Source: Bacillus sp. FSL H8-0547
GTDB taxonomy: Bacteria; Bacillota; Bacilli; Bacillales; Bacillaceae
Reading direction: 5' to 3'
Assembly: GCA_038002745.1 (NCBI GenBank)
Contig: JBBODD010000001.1
Coordinates: forward strand, 3,286,001 to 3,350,000
DNA length: 64,000 bases
Shown here: positions 8,477-17,379 of the stretch, piece by piece
Numbering within the stretch: position 1 is the first letter of the stretch
Layout of the letters: each line of letters opens with the position of its first letter
Program-made: the position numbers and the translations under genes
Notes under the pieces: generated by a model
The model's database searches: none
What the model was told of the DNA's origin: nothing
What the model saw: only the letters and a program-made list of their open reading frames with translations

Positions 8477-8705
8477 TTTTAACACTCCTTTTCAGCTTCA
8501 ATTTATGATAGTTATTTCTAATAGTACCAGATATTCACAACAAAAATGAAAGAACTTTAATTAATCTATTAATCGGCTTAGAAGTGGAACCGTATGACTT
8601 ATAAAAAATATTAGAAGCAACATTAGAATGGAGCAGGTTAGTTAAAGAAGGATTTATTGATTAGTTTAAAGAAAGAGTATGGAACTACTCATGGGAGGAA
8701 AAATA

Positions 8706-9671
8706 TTGCATTTTGCAGAAGTGAGACATTCATTGTTTTCAAATAATACTATACAAAAGATAGCAAATTCATACGGTGTTGGAAAAATTATCAATTGTTC
8801 ATTTTTAACAAGGGGATTAAATGATACATATTTAGTTGTTACTGAAAATAACAAGTATATATTTCGTGTATATAGAAAAGGTTGGAGAATGAAATCGGAC
8901 ATTTTATATGAACTTGATGCCATAAATTATGTATCAGATTATGGTATATCTGTATCAAAACCTTTAAGAAGAAACGATGGTCAATGGCTAACTGAAATTT
9001 CTGCATCAGAGGGTACTAGGTACGGAGTATTATTTCATTTCACCAAAGGGGAAAGACCAGAGATAAACGAAGAAAATTGTAATATTATTGGAAAAGCATT
9101 GGGGGAACTTCATAATGCAACAGATACATTCACCTCACAAAATCAAAGAAGTTTTGAATTGAACTTTACCCACTTGTTAGATGAACCTGCCGATTTGATA
9201 ATACCTAATTTGAAAAGTCTTCATATTGATAAAGAAGACACTTTCAAAGCAATAATAAATGATTTAAAGACCTATTTACGAGACATTGACAATCTTGATT
9301 ACGGTTTTTGTCATGGCGATTTTCATAATTTTAATATGCATGTATATGCCCAAAATTTAGAAGTGTTTGACTTCGATTGTTGTGGTTTAGGTTTCCGTGC
9401 ATATGATGTCTCTGTATTCTTATGGAATTTAAAGCAAAACTATTCTAACTTAGAAAGTTCTTGCTCGGAAGCATTTTTAAACGGTTATTTAAGTCGAAAA
9501 AACATAAATGAAAAAAATATTGATGCAATAAAAAAATTCGTCACCATGAGACGGATATGGTTTATGGGGATTTTATTACGAAATGATGATGTATGGGGAA
9601 CTATATGGAGAAATAAAAGTAACTTTGATATGTTCATATCAAAATTAGAGCAGGAGGTAGAGAACTATTGA
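8706..9671 (+). CDS. APH-family phosphotransferase
   Basis: 321 aa from TTG 8706, with GGGAGG seven bases upstream. The catalytic loop is 'CHGDFHNFNM' (D as base, N for metal) followed by 'VFDFDCCGLG', the DFD that binds magnesium, as in aminoglycoside and homoserine kinases. The N-lobe 'LNDTYLVVTENNKYIFRVY' carries the probable ATP-binding lysine region. The nearest functional group is the HSK2/SrkA type, but the substrate is not known. The gene is clearly more AT-rich than the regions around 18-21 kb, which suggests horizontal origin. Confidence 0.8.
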   Translation: MHFAEVRHSLFSNNTIQKIANSYGVGKIINCSFLTRGLNDTYLVVTENNKYIFRVYRKGWRMKSDILYELDAINYVSDYGISVSKPLRRNDGQWLTEISASEGTRYGVLFHFTKGERPEINEENCNIIGKALGELHNATDTFTSQNQRSFELNFTHLLDEPADLIIPNLKSLHIDKEDTFKAIINDLKTYLRDIDNLDYGFCHGDFHNFNMHVYAQNLEVFDFDCCGLGFRAYDVSVFLWNLKQNYSNLESSCSEAFLNGYLSRKNINEKNIDAIKKFVTMRRIWFMGILLRNDDVWGTIWRNKSNFDMFISKLEQEVENY

Positions 9672-9719
9672 ATTAACAATATAAATATTTAGTTGCTGAT
9701 AATTCAAGATCATGCGCAA

Positions 9720-10026
9720 GAATTGAGCAATAAAGTAATTGCCTCGTTCACAAAAATTCCTTCTGATCAGCAATGTTGAGAAAGAGATTAAGCATCTGAA
9801 AGAGCAGCCAGGTAAGGATATGGTCATCCTGGGAAGTCCTAGGCTTGCACACAATCTTATGCAACTTGATTTAATAGATGAGTATAAAATTACAGTTTCT
9901 CCCGTTCTGATTGGCGGCGGACTGTCGTTATTTCAAGGCATCAAAGAAAAAATCAACCTCAAGCTAGTCGAAAATAAGACATTTGACTCTGGAGCCATAG
10001 ACCTCGTTTACCGGACGATTAGATAA
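9720..10026 (+). pseudogene. Remnant of a dihydrofolate-reductase-like (RibD C-terminal domain) gene
   Basis: The frame from 9739 gives 'FLLISNVEKEIKHLKEQPGK' then 'DMVILGSPRLAHNLMQLDLI', 'DEYKITVSPVLIGGG' and 'LFQGI', the C-terminal half of RibD-C/DHFR-like reductases. Directly upstream 'ELSNKVIASFTK' continues the family pattern in a different frame, with a switch near 9750. The N-terminal half with the NADPH-binding start is missing, so this is a truncated and frameshifted remnant. It follows the AT-rich kinase gene, so the truncation may mark an insertion boundary. Confidence 0.7.
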
Positions 10027-10290
10027 CCTTGTTTTCCAAAATCAGATTACGCTAGGTCAGTACGTAAAAAGCATGGCTTTCAGATTCTCTTTCAAGATAA
10101 TTTAAATTAATTTTCAAAAATGAACATATACCACTCTGACGTGATCCTTATGAGATTGCGTTTTTTTATTTGCGGCATTTAAGAATTATTTAATAACTAC
10201 ATAAGAAATCATTTCGAATTGTTCCTTACAATGAGTTCTAGTTAGCCGATAAGGCGACGAAAACTATTGATTGAAAAGGAGTTTTTTCGA

Positions 10291-10794
10291 ATGGCAAAAA
10301 AAGCAGGTTATTACTCGGTTTTATCTCATCTTTGGATTCAGTGGATCATATTGGGGGGCATCTTGCTTAATACGTTTATGGTCTATCCGAATATTTTTCA
10401 TAACGTGCCGGAAACATTGGAATCTTCCATGGATTGGATGGAAGCCGCAAGCCCCCATACTTATTTTCCTCCGTTGGGATTTGCGAGTATCTTGACTGGT
10501 GTTCTGGCAGGGATTTTTGTGTGGAGAGAGAAACCGGCAAGAAAATGGGTACTCTTCAGCCTGCTGGCAATCATATTAGAAGGGGCAGCTTCCATTCTTT
10601 TTGAGTGGCCGCGGAATGAGATTATGTTTATTGAAGGTGCTGACGTTCATTCTGCAGAATTTTTAAGACAAACGGTGAAGGAATTCAAGATTGTGCATTG
10701 GTTCAGGGTTATGTGTAATATTTTTGGATCACTGTTCATTTTCGTAGGATTTATTAAGTTTGATCGTTTTATGACAGCAAAAGGAAATAACTAA
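10291..10794 (+). CDS. Four-span membrane protein
   Basis: 167 aa from ATG 10291, nine bases after AAAGGAG. Hydrophobic segments lie at about residues 14-32, 62-80, 87-104 and 140-157, with 'SAEFLRQTVKEFKIVHWFR' between the last two. The layout is like the DUF1772/anthrone-oxygenase-like membrane proteins, but I cannot confirm the family. It stands 100 bp before the histidine kinase gene on the same strand, so it might be part of or a target of that system. Confidence 0.6.
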   Translation: MAKKAGYYSVLSHLWIQWIILGGILLNTFMVYPNIFHNVPETLESSMDWMEAASPHTYFPPLGFASILTGVLAGIFVWREKPARKWVLFSLLAIILEGAASILFEWPRNEIMFIEGADVHSAEFLRQTVKEFKIVHWFRVMCNIFGSLFIFVGFIKFDRFMTAKGNN

Positions 10795-10896
10795 ATCATA
10801 TAAACGGTACCGGACAGTCCGTTTTTGTGAAAGTGGAGAAATGTCCGGCTTTACCAGAACTAACACTGAAGATATGTGTGTGAATGAGGAGGTGAC

Positions 10897-12012
10897 ATGG
10901 CTGTGTCCTTAAAGAAAAGACTTATTTTATCCAATATCGGTATGGTTGTCATCCCGATTCTCGCTTTAATCATTGTCGAACTCGCAGCCGGCTATTTGTT
11001 TTTTTATGTGCTCGGAAGAAAGCCGGAAGGGGAGGACATGCGAGTCTTTCAAACCTTTCGTTTCGCAGCAATGATTGTGATACTGGCCATCACCAGCAGC
11101 ATCCTGACCTATTCAATTTCGAGGAGTATCCTTGATCCAATTGAGAGATTATCCACGACGGCGAAAAAAATCAGTGAAGGCGACCTTGATCACAGCTGTG
11201 CTTCAGATCAGAAGCATGAATTGGGGCAGTTGTCCAATACCTTTGAAGACATGAGGTTGAAACTAAAGAAAGCGGCAGCGGTTCAACATCAGTACGAGCT
11301 GAGCCGACAGGAGCTCATTGCCAGTATTTCGCATGATCTAAAGACACCCTTAACCTCGATAAAGGGTTATGTGAGCGGCATTCAGGATGGAGTGGCGGGC
11401 ACTCCTCAGAAACTGAACCGTTATCTTTCCAAAATTGAAAAAAACGCTCATGAAATGGATGTGCTCATCGATGAACTGTTTCTCTATTCCAAGCTGGACC
11501 TTGAACAAATTCCATTTGAGTTTGAGAAAGTAAAACTGGACGATTATTTTCATGATTTTATTGAGGAACTTTCGTTAACACTTGAACAGGAACAAGGGAA
11601 AGCGATTCTGATCTATGATCCTCATCAATCTCATATCGTGGAAGCGGACAGGGAGAAATTAAACAGGGTCGTCATGAATATCAGCCAAAACAGTTTGAAG
11701 TACATGGATAAATCATTGAAAGAGATCCAGATCATCCTGAGTGGAGGAGAAAAAGAGGTCCAGGTGGAAATCAAAGATAATGGGAGCGGAATCCGAAAAA
11801 AGGATATTGACCATATTTTTGACAGCTTCTACCGGACAGATGAATCGAGAAATTCATCTACGGGAGGCACCGGTCTCGGACTGTCGATAGCCAAAAAAAT
11901 CATTGAAAAACACGGAGGGAAAATCTGGGCAGCGAGTGAACCGGGAGTGGGGACGAGTATATATTTTACACTGAAAAAGGTGAATGAGCGTGAAGAAAAT
12001 ATTGATTATTGA
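10897..12012 (+). CDS. Sensor histidine kinase
   Basis: 371 aa with GAGGAGGTG directly before ATG 10897. Two membrane helices (about 13-39 and 55-74) enclose only about 15 outside residues. A HAMP linker follows (75-125), then the H-box 'IASISHDLKTPLTSIKGY' with the phosphorylated His at 146, and the ATPase domain with an N-box (NISQNSLKYM), 'IKDNGSGI' and 'GGTGLGLSIAKKII'. The short sensor loop suggests that it senses a signal in the membrane, as in intramembrane-sensing kinases. It overlaps its response regulator by 29 bp. Resembles the YkoH/YclK type. Confidence 0.92.
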   Translation: MAVSLKKRLILSNIGMVVIPILALIIVELAAGYLFFYVLGRKPEGEDMRVFQTFRFAAMIVILAITSSILTYSISRSILDPIERLSTTAKKISEGDLDHSCASDQKHELGQLSNTFEDMRLKLKKAAAVQHQYELSRQELIASISHDLKTPLTSIKGYVSGIQDGVAGTPQKLNRYLSKIEKNAHEMDVLIDELFLYSKLDLEQIPFEFEKVKLDDYFHDFIEELSLTLEQEQGKAILIYDPHQSHIVEADREKLNRVVMNISQNSLKYMDKSLKEIQIILSGGEKEVQVEIKDNGSGIRKKDIDHIFDSFYRTDESRNSSTGGTGLGLSIAKKIIEKHGGKIWAASEPGVGTSIYFTLKKVNEREENIDY

Positions 12013-12679
12013 AGACGAGACGGATATTGCTGAACTGGAAAGGGATTATTTAGAAGTGAACGGATTTGACAGTGATATCGCTTCTACCGGGGAGGAAGGG
12101 CTGCACCTGGCAAGGACTCATTCGTACAATCTCATATTACTTGATTTAATGCTGCCGGGTATAGATGGGCTCGAGTTATGCAAAAAACTTCGGGACTTTC
12201 TGGATATTCCGATTCTCATGGTGACCGCCAGAAAAGAAGACATTGATAAAATCAGGGGATTCGACCGCGGGGCAGATGATTATATTGTAAAGCCCTTCAC
12301 TCCAAGTGAACTGGTTGCTCGCGTAAAAGCACATATTTCAAGATATGACCGGTTAATCAAGCGGGATTTCCTGAAAAATGAAATTGAGATTAAAAACCTG
12401 AGGGTGGATCTCGATTCCCGGAGAGTATACGTCGATCATGAAGAAAAAGCATTTACCGCAAAAGAGTTCGATTTATTGGTGTTCATGGCGACCCATCCTG
12501 AAAGGGTCTTCACGAAGGAACACCTATTCGAGAGGATCTGGGGTTATGACTCTCTTGGAGACATTACGACGGTCACTGTGCACATCAGGAAAATCCGGGA
12601 GAAGATTGAGCAGGATCCATCTGTGCCTAAATTAATTGAAACCATTTGGGGCGTAGGCTACAGATTTAAAAAAGAATAG
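11984..12679 (+). CDS. OmpR-family response regulator
   Basis: 231 aa from ATG 11984, overlapping the kinase gene. The receiver domain has the acidic pair E10/D11, the phosphorylation site D54 in 'LILLDLMLPGIDG', T in 'ILMVTARKED' and K in 'DYIVKPF'. The C-terminal winged helix includes 'FTAKEFDLLVFMATHPERVF' and 'VTVHIRKIREKIE', ending 'TIWGVGYRF'. It should bind DNA when phosphorylated by the kinase upstream. The target genes are not evident; no regulated transporter follows. Confidence 0.93.
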   Translation: MSVKKILIIEDETDIAELERDYLEVNGFDSDIASTGEEGLHLARTHSYNLILLDLMLPGIDGLELCKKLRDFLDIPILMVTARKEDIDKIRGFDRGADDYIVKPFTPSELVARVKAHISRYDRLIKRDFLKNEIEIKNLRVDLDSRRVYVDHEEKAFTAKEFDLLVFMATHPERVFTKEHLFERIWGYDSLGDITTVTVHIRKIREKIEQDPSVPKLIETIWGVGYRFKKE

Positions 12680-12841
12680 AAATCAGTAGTGTTATACGAT
12701 AAGCATTTCTCTGATTTATGTGAAGCCGTCTCATCTCTACTCGTTGAAGGAATAATGAGCATCTTTCTCGAAATCAGTAATTAGTAGTGTATTAAAGGGC
12801 GATTTGCCTTTAAATTAACTTTTGGATATGGAGTGAAGCAA

Positions 12842-13219
12842 ATGATACGCAGTCTGGGTCAAGTGATGGTATATGTTAAAAATCAAGATCAAGCTAAGGA
12901 TTTTTGGGTGGAAAAAGCAGGTTTTACCGTTATTGCAGAAGAAGATAACAAACAAGGCATGAGATGGATCGAAGTAGCTCCGGAAGGGGGAGGAACAAGT
13001 ATCGTGCTTCATAATAAAGACTTCATTGCTCAAATGGAACCTGAACTGAATCTTGGTACTCCTTCTCTCATGTTCTTTACAGACAACGTGGACCGTTTGT
13101 ACGACGATTTAAAGAATAAAGGGGTGAAGGTCGGTGAGATTGTAAACTTACCGTCTGGAAAACTGTTCAACTTTGCCGATGATGAAGATCATTATTTTGC
13201 TGTACAGGAAAGGCAGTAA
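12842..13219 (+). CDS. VOC family protein
   Basis: 125 aa from ATG 12842, eight bases after ATGGAG. The pattern 'LGQVMVYVKNQDQAKDFWVE' to 'LFNFADDEDHYFAVQE' is that of one-domain glyoxalase-like proteins. A metal-binding Gln/His near the start is not clear (Q7 is a candidate), and the final strand ends 'YFAVQE', with E as a ligand candidate. Substrate unknown. Confidence 0.82.
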   Translation: MIRSLGQVMVYVKNQDQAKDFWVEKAGFTVIAEEDNKQGMRWIEVAPEGGGTSIVLHNKDFIAQMEPELNLGTPSLMFFTDNVDRLYDDLKNKGVKVGEIVNLPSGKLFNFADDEDHYFAVQERQ

Positions 13220-13344
13220 TTAAATCTCTTCTACCGGTATCTTTCTATTAATTAATGCTTATCGCATTTTTCTCCACGGTACGATTTACAACATGAATGG
13301 TCATTGCCCTTTTGGCACATTTACAGTTGATGCAAGATAATCGG

Positions 13345-13376
13345 AGAACTCCATTTTTAGCTGGAGTTCTTTTTTA
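13345..13376 (+). terminator. Rho-independent terminator
   Basis: AGAACTCCA (13345-13353) pairs with TGGAGTTCT (13362-13370) and is followed by TTTTT. It lies about 125 bp after the VOC gene and probably ends its transcript. Confidence 0.85.
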
Positions 13377-13575
13377 ATGTATCTGGGTGGTGTAAATAGC
13401 GCGACAATTAGCTGTTTGCGCCACTCAACCTGACCCGCTTTATCTAATGAAAAGGCTTTTTATTTTGCCGAGAAAATACCAATTTACATCAAAAGCAGTA
13501 TAGTCATTCCTCCAAACAGCTGAAGCCTTTTCTTTTTAAAACAATTAAGCTGGAATTAATAGCTGAACGAATTAT
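13377..13575. other. Intergenic stretch without a gene
   Basis: No coding frame with a start and ribosome binding site is seen. A distant inverted pair, GAAAAGGCTTTT at about 13448 and AAGCCTTTTC at about 13524, could form a long hairpin enclosing about 65 bases. With the preceding 125 bp it makes a 370-bp gap between the two glyoxalase-like genes. Confidence 0.4.
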
Positions 13576-13590
13576 TGAAGGGAGATCATA

Positions 13591-14247
13591 ATGAATTTAT
13601 TCCATTATCACTGGTGGACGGATAAAACAGAAGAGATGGAAAACTTTTACGTGAAATTAGGCTTTAAGGTCACTATAAGAGTAGGCAGGTTGAAAGGTAA
13701 GTTTGAAGCTTTTAACCCTCCGCTGCAATGGAATGATTTTAGACATGAGGATATCAAGTTTAGAATTATCGAAATGGTAAAAGGGCAAACAAATATTACA
13801 TTTGGCAATGGTATTCGTGACATTTTTGATCATTTCGGATTTTTAGTGGATTCAGCTGAATATGATCAGATCATTTATAGCGCAATAGATCTGGGGTGGG
13901 AAGTGAATGAAGATGTACGGAGAACGTTTATCTCTACCCCTTGGAAAGTGAAAGTAGAAGTACAAAAAAGAAGAGATGTTGTTCAAGAGGAAAATCATAC
14001 ACGAATTGACCAGATGGAAATACACTTACCATTCTCCAATAACAACCCTTCATTATTCAATACGCTTTTTGGTCAGAAAATAATTCAGAAAAACTCAGAG
14101 GTAGTAATCATCGGGAACGACGATTGGACGATAAAGTTTGTAGATTCCACTGTGACACGTTTACATTCTGTTTCATTTAACTCGGATCGTTTCTCTAATG
14201 CAGCAGACCCGGTCAATACCTGCCTAATTGGACATGATTCAGACTAA
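13591..14247 (+). CDS. Two-module VOC-like protein
   Basis: 218 aa from ATG 13591 with GAAGGGAG upstream. The N-terminus 'LFHYHWWTDKTEEMENFYVK' and the following 'RDIFDHFGFLVDSAEYDQII' fit one glyoxalase-like module. 'RIDQMEIHLPFSNNNPSLFN' starts a second one that ends early, after a further 'TRLHSVSFN'. The usual final metal-binding E of the second module is not evident, so it may not be an active enzyme. It belongs to a run of three glyoxalase-fold genes. Confidence 0.6.
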   Translation: MNLFHYHWWTDKTEEMENFYVKLGFKVTIRVGRLKGKFEAFNPPLQWNDFRHEDIKFRIIEMVKGQTNITFGNGIRDIFDHFGFLVDSAEYDQIIYSAIDLGWEVNEDVRRTFISTPWKVKVEVQKRRDVVQEENHTRIDQMEIHLPFSNNNPSLFNTLFGQKIIQKNSEVVIIGNDDWTIKFVDSTVTRLHSVSFNSDRFSNAADPVNTCLIGHDSD

Positions 14248-14301
14248 TATTGAAGCCTTTCTTTTCGTTAAGAGTAATCATAATAAAAAGGGGGAGACTA
14301 G

Positions 14302-14691
14302 ATGAATTATGTACAAGTTCGTGTAGCTAGACCAACAAACAACTTACAGGAAATCGTTCAGTTTTATGGAGAAGGATTAGGGTTGAAACAAATCGGGCAA
14401 TTTCAAAATCATGAAGGCTATAACGGGGTTATGTTTGGTATTCCGGATGCATCCTACCATTTAGAATTTACCCAGCACATAGATGGAAGTCCGTGCCCTG
14501 CTCCAACAAAAGATAATTTACTTGTTTTCTATATTCCTGTTCAAGATGAAATTCAGCGTTTATATAGCCAATTGACAACAATGGGCTACAAGGCGGTCGA
14601 ACCTGAAAATCCTTACTGGAAAGAATCTGGTATTACGATTGAAGATCCAGATGGCTGGCGTATTGTTTTAATGTGTACTAAAGGAATTTAG
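14302..14691 (+). CDS. yycE: YycE-like VOC family protein
   Basis: 129 aa from ATG 14302, with AAGGGGGAG just upstream. 'VQVRVARPTNNLQEIVQFYG' then 'EGLGLKQIGQFQNHEGYNGV' and 'FGIPDASYHLEFTQH' closely resemble B. subtilis YycE as I remember it. It ends 'TIEDPDGWRIVLM', a typical VOC C-terminal strand. The function of YycE is not established. The symbol is by resemblance only. Confidence 0.7.
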   Translation: MNYVQVRVARPTNNLQEIVQFYGEGLGLKQIGQFQNHEGYNGVMFGIPDASYHLEFTQHIDGSPCPAPTKDNLLVFYIPVQDEIQRLYSQLTTMGYKAVEPENPYWKESGITIEDPDGWRIVLMCTKGI

Positions 14692-14800
14692 TTGAAGTTT
14701 TTTATAAAAAAATAAAGGAACTTCTGAGTTGAAAGTTCCTTATGAAATTTTCATACATATAACAGTTTCACAATTCTTGCTAAATCATGCCCACACAAAA

Positions 14801-15799
14801 TTAACGAATTCTAGCCTTGCGAAATCCATTTAACACATTGAATGCCGCAGACAGTATATAGATGATTATCGCGCTTCCGACAAGCCATGTTTGAAATTGC
14901 ACAGCTGTAGTGTTGAATAAATTACTCATATACGTGATAAATTCTTGGGTCATTACCTTCGGGTTGCTTAGTATGACAAGGAATACAACTGTTCCGATAA
15001 GTTCAAGAGCAGCAGTAAAGATAGCCATTCTTTTTGTCCATTGCCCTTTGATTAGTTTGTATAGAGATAATGCTATTTCGAGGGCAATGATAACGAGAAC
15101 TATCGGCCAATACTGAAGCAATATTTCTTGATTAAAGGCTGGTATCAAGAATTTGAGACCCGCTTCTCCGCCTTTATAGATACCCAAGAGATGATTTGCA
15201 TGAAAGTAAAGGGCTGCCCAAATCGCCGTCCACATTAAATATCCAAACACTTCGAGTTTCGTAATAGCTTTTTTCTTAGGGATATATGGAATGTTCTTTA
15301 GATCATCAGGTGTCCATTTTTTCAAACTTGCGGATAATGGCTGCTGGTCTTTTCCTTTATCTGTTCTTTCGATAATGACGAAAACAAGGGTAAGCCAGAA
15401 AAAAGTGTGGATGCTAACTTCGATCATTTTCCAAATACCGAAACCAGTTATAGCTAAAACCGCATCAATGATTGATTCTCCGCGGGGGAACCCTATCACA
15501 TATTCTGCTATAACCGTTATCAGGGAAATAGCAGCAGCAATAGGCAAGATCATTTTCAATAAAGAGACATACACATCAAAATAGCGCGGTCCAATAAGAT
15601 GCATAGGCTGATCCAGGTATCCGCTGGCTAATGCTGCAGGATTACCTAATTTTTCAAGAACTGCATGTGCATCATCTTTAGTGTAATCATCAGGCAGCAT
15701 ATCCTCAATCGTTGACCGCAGCTCAAGGGCAATATCCTGACGGTTCTTTTCAGGCAGCCTGCGAGTGACTTCATCGATATAAACCTCAATCACATTCAT
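14801..15799 (-). CDS. HAAS-domain membrane protein paired with PadR regulator
   Basis: 332 aa. The N-terminal 70 residues ('YIDEVTRRLPEKNRQDIALE', then 'LRSTIEDML', 'DAHAVLEKLGNPAALASGYL') are the helical HAAS/DUF1700 module. Six or so membrane spans follow. The gene overlaps the PadR gene by 14 bp, the standard pairing for this family, in which a PadR repressor controls a HAAS protein. The role is thought to be envelope signalling, but nothing specific is known here. Confidence 0.8.
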   Translation of the reverse strand: MNVIEVYIDEVTRRLPEKNRQDIALELRSTIEDMLPDDYTKDDAHAVLEKLGNPAALASGYLDQPMHLIGPRYFDVYVSLLKMILPIAAAISLITVIAEYVIGFPRGESIIDAVLAITGFGIWKMIEVSIHTFFWLTLVFVIIERTDKGKDQQPLSASLKKWTPDDLKNIPYIPKKKAITKLEVFGYLMWTAIWAALYFHANHLLGIYKGGEAGLKFLIPAFNQEILLQYWPIVLVIIALEIALSLYKLIKGQWTKRMAIFTAALELIGTVVFLVILSNPKVMTQEFITYMSNLFNTTAVQFQTWLVGSAIIIYILSAAFNVLNGFRKARIR

Positions 15800-16133
15800 C
15801 TTCGTTCTCTCCTTTTACCAAACGATAAAGTTCTTTCGAATTTTTTAACCATTCTTGTTTCAGCTGCAAAAAGATTTCCAGTCCGTATTCGCTTAATCCG
15901 TAATATTTACGGGGCCTGCTTTCGGATGTGTCCCAGCTGCTCGTGACTAATTCCTGTTTTTCTAAACGGCGAAGCAATGGATATAAGGTGCTTTGATCGA
16001 TGTTTATGCCTGATTCCTCCAGTAACTGTACAAGTGAATAGCCATATTGTGGTGACCGTAATTGACTTAAAACGGCCAATGTCAGCGTTCCTCTCCTAAG
16101 CTCTGTCGATAATGAATTCAATAACGTGCTCAT
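15786..16133 (-). CDS. PadR-family transcriptional regulator
   Basis: 115 aa. 'GTLTLAVLSQLRSPQYGYSL' then 'GINIDQSTLYPLLRRLEKQE' and 'YYGLSEYGLEIFLQLKQEW' are the winged helix and start of the dimer helix of PadR repressors. It is the first gene of an operon with the HAAS protein. Direct repeats upstream (16154-16204) are the likely operator, implying autoregulation. Confidence 0.9.
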   Translation of the reverse strand: MSTLLNSLSTELRRGTLTLAVLSQLRSPQYGYSLVQLLEESGINIDQSTLYPLLRRLEKQELVTSSWDTSESRPRKYYGLSEYGLEIFLQLKQEWLKNSKELYRLVKGENEDECD

Positions 16134-16153
16134 TCACCCACCTCGTTTTTAAA

Positions 16154-16204
16154 TACTGTATGACACACACTATTTGTCTTATGCTATGTGACATACACTA
16201 TTGT
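16154..16204 (-). promoter_or_regulatory. Probable PadR operator region
   Basis: Two near-identical blocks, TGTATGACACACACTATTT (from 16157) and CTATGTGACATACACTATTG (from 16184), lie 20-70 bp before the padR start and share the core TATG(TG)ACA.ACACTATT. Their centres are about 29 bases apart, close to three helical turns. The ATGT/ACAT elements fit the usual PadR site style. Assignment is by position and repetition. Confidence 0.6.
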
Positions 16205-16295
16205 GGTTACAGCAATAATGGAAAATAGGTAATTGATTTAAGTGGAAAAACTGCGTTTCAGGCCGGAAATCGTGCCTTGGATGGTGCTTGAAATG

Positions 16296-16333
16296 CAAAA
16301 AAGCGCTGATCCTTGATATAGGAAAGCGCTTGG
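16296..16333 (-). terminator. Rho-independent terminator of the GNAT gene
   Basis: Read on the minus strand, AAGCGCTTTCCT pairs with AGGATCAGCGCTT and is followed by TTTTTT. It lies 40 bp after the stop of the gene at 16373-17158. Confidence 0.85.
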
Positions 16334-16372
16334 GGATGAAAAATATTCGGAGGCTAATGTATTCTAAAAGCA

Positions 16373-17158
16373 TTATCCTTGGATGTCTTTAATACTTCTT
16401 CCTCCTAAAAAAGCATGCCCTGTTTTCAGTTTTGCAACAGTCTTAAACCCATATTTCTGATATACTTTTTCAATTTTTTCGTTAATCGGAAATACCCAGA
16501 GTTTCTCCAGACCCTGTCTGGCAACCTCTGTCTGTATGTAACGAATCAATTCGCCGATTAAACCTCTGCCCCTGTATTCTTTCTGAGTTGCTACGCTTTC
16601 CATCCTAGCCTGCTGGCCACTGATAAATAGACAGGCTGTTGCACAGGCTTCCCCATTATAGCGGAGAATATAGTGTACGAAGCTTGGGTGGTTAAATTCT
16701 TCTTCAAAAGCCTTTTCCCTGACGGCTTTGCCCCCAAATTCGGTAATGCTGCACTCTATGTCCAATGCTTCAGAATAATTGTCTTTTGTGACCACTTCAA
16801 TAGTAACTGCCTGATCCATTTCCTTTTCCGGAATGATTTGATCCCACAATTGAACAGGGCTGATTAATTCTTCAAATCCAAAATGATTTATCCTCAGAAG
16901 GTTCACCAATTCCTGTTGAGCTTCCAGGTTGTAGATATAAAATCTCGGAATGATTTGTTTAGGTTGATAGAAATTCATGACTTGATCAATCACCAGTTGA
17001 GGCTGTTCACAAACCTGATCGATATGAGCATGATTTGCATCGTAATAGGAAGGCTGATTTTCATTGCAGAAAATAGATCCCCAATCCGTGTCTGTCCTGG
17101 TAGTGAAGGTTTCCAGATAGGCAAAATCCAGTTTGAAAATATCTTGTATGCTTGTCAT
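16373..17158 (-). CDS. GNAT acetyltransferase with N-terminal extension
   Basis: 261 aa. The C-terminal 120 residues carry the GNAT core: 'GEACATACLFISGQQARMES' strands, the acetyl-CoA loop 'QKEYRGRGLIGELIRYIQTE' and 'KVYQKYGFKTVAK'. The first 120 residues form a separate alpha/beta module seen in two-part GNAT proteins. The substrate is unknown. GGGG lies about nine bases before the ATG at 17158. Confidence 0.82.
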   Translation of the reverse strand: MTSIQDIFKLDFAYLETFTTRTDTDWGSIFCNENQPSYYDANHAHIDQVCEQPQLVIDQVMNFYQPKQIIPRFYIYNLEAQQELVNLLRINHFGFEELISPVQLWDQIIPEKEMDQAVTIEVVTKDNYSEALDIECSITEFGGKAVREKAFEEEFNHPSFVHYILRYNGEACATACLFISGQQARMESVATQKEYRGRGLIGELIRYIQTEVARQGLEKLWVFPINEKIEKVYQKYGFKTVAKLKTGHAFLGGRSIKDIQG

Positions 17159-17264
17159 AGCAGTTACCCCTGTATCTTAATATAGTTGTTGATGAATAAC
17201 CAAATCATAGCATACTCCTTCTTATTGCTTAGCATTCTCCTTAATATAGGAGGGTTTAGCACAA

Positions 17265-17294
17265 TGACATGACGTGGGTGTTTACGTCATGTCA
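17265..17294. repeat. Perfect 11-bp inverted repeat
   Basis: TGACATGACGT (17265-17275) and ACGTCATGTCA (17284-17294) are exact complements around an 8-base loop. On the plus strand A7 follows; on the minus strand the T-run precedes the stem, so it does not look like an intrinsic terminator. It may be a regulator site. It lies between the divergently placed 5' end of the GNAT gene and the 3' end of the RDD-like gene. Confidence 0.6.
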
Positions 17295-17318
17295 AAAAAA
17301 TAATAGAGTGCATGATTA

Positions 17319-17351
17319 TAAAAATCGGTCCGCATGGTTAGGGACCGATCC
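17319..17351 (-). terminator. Rho-independent terminator of the RDD-like gene
   Basis: On the minus strand ATCGGTCC (17349-17342) pairs with GGACCGAT (17331-17324), followed by TTTTATAA. It lies about 30 bp after the gene at 17380-17769. Confidence 0.8.
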
Positions 17352-17379
17352 TTTTAGTAACTTTAAAACCTCTTCGCCT

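Noticed and set aside
8520-8700. Gene fragment before the APH kinase
   Set aside because: A few protein-like words appear with several stops; no family could be named.
12680-12830. Short repeated words (AATCAGTA, TTAGTAGTGT) after the response regulator
   Set aside because: Too short and AT-rich to be distinguished from chance.
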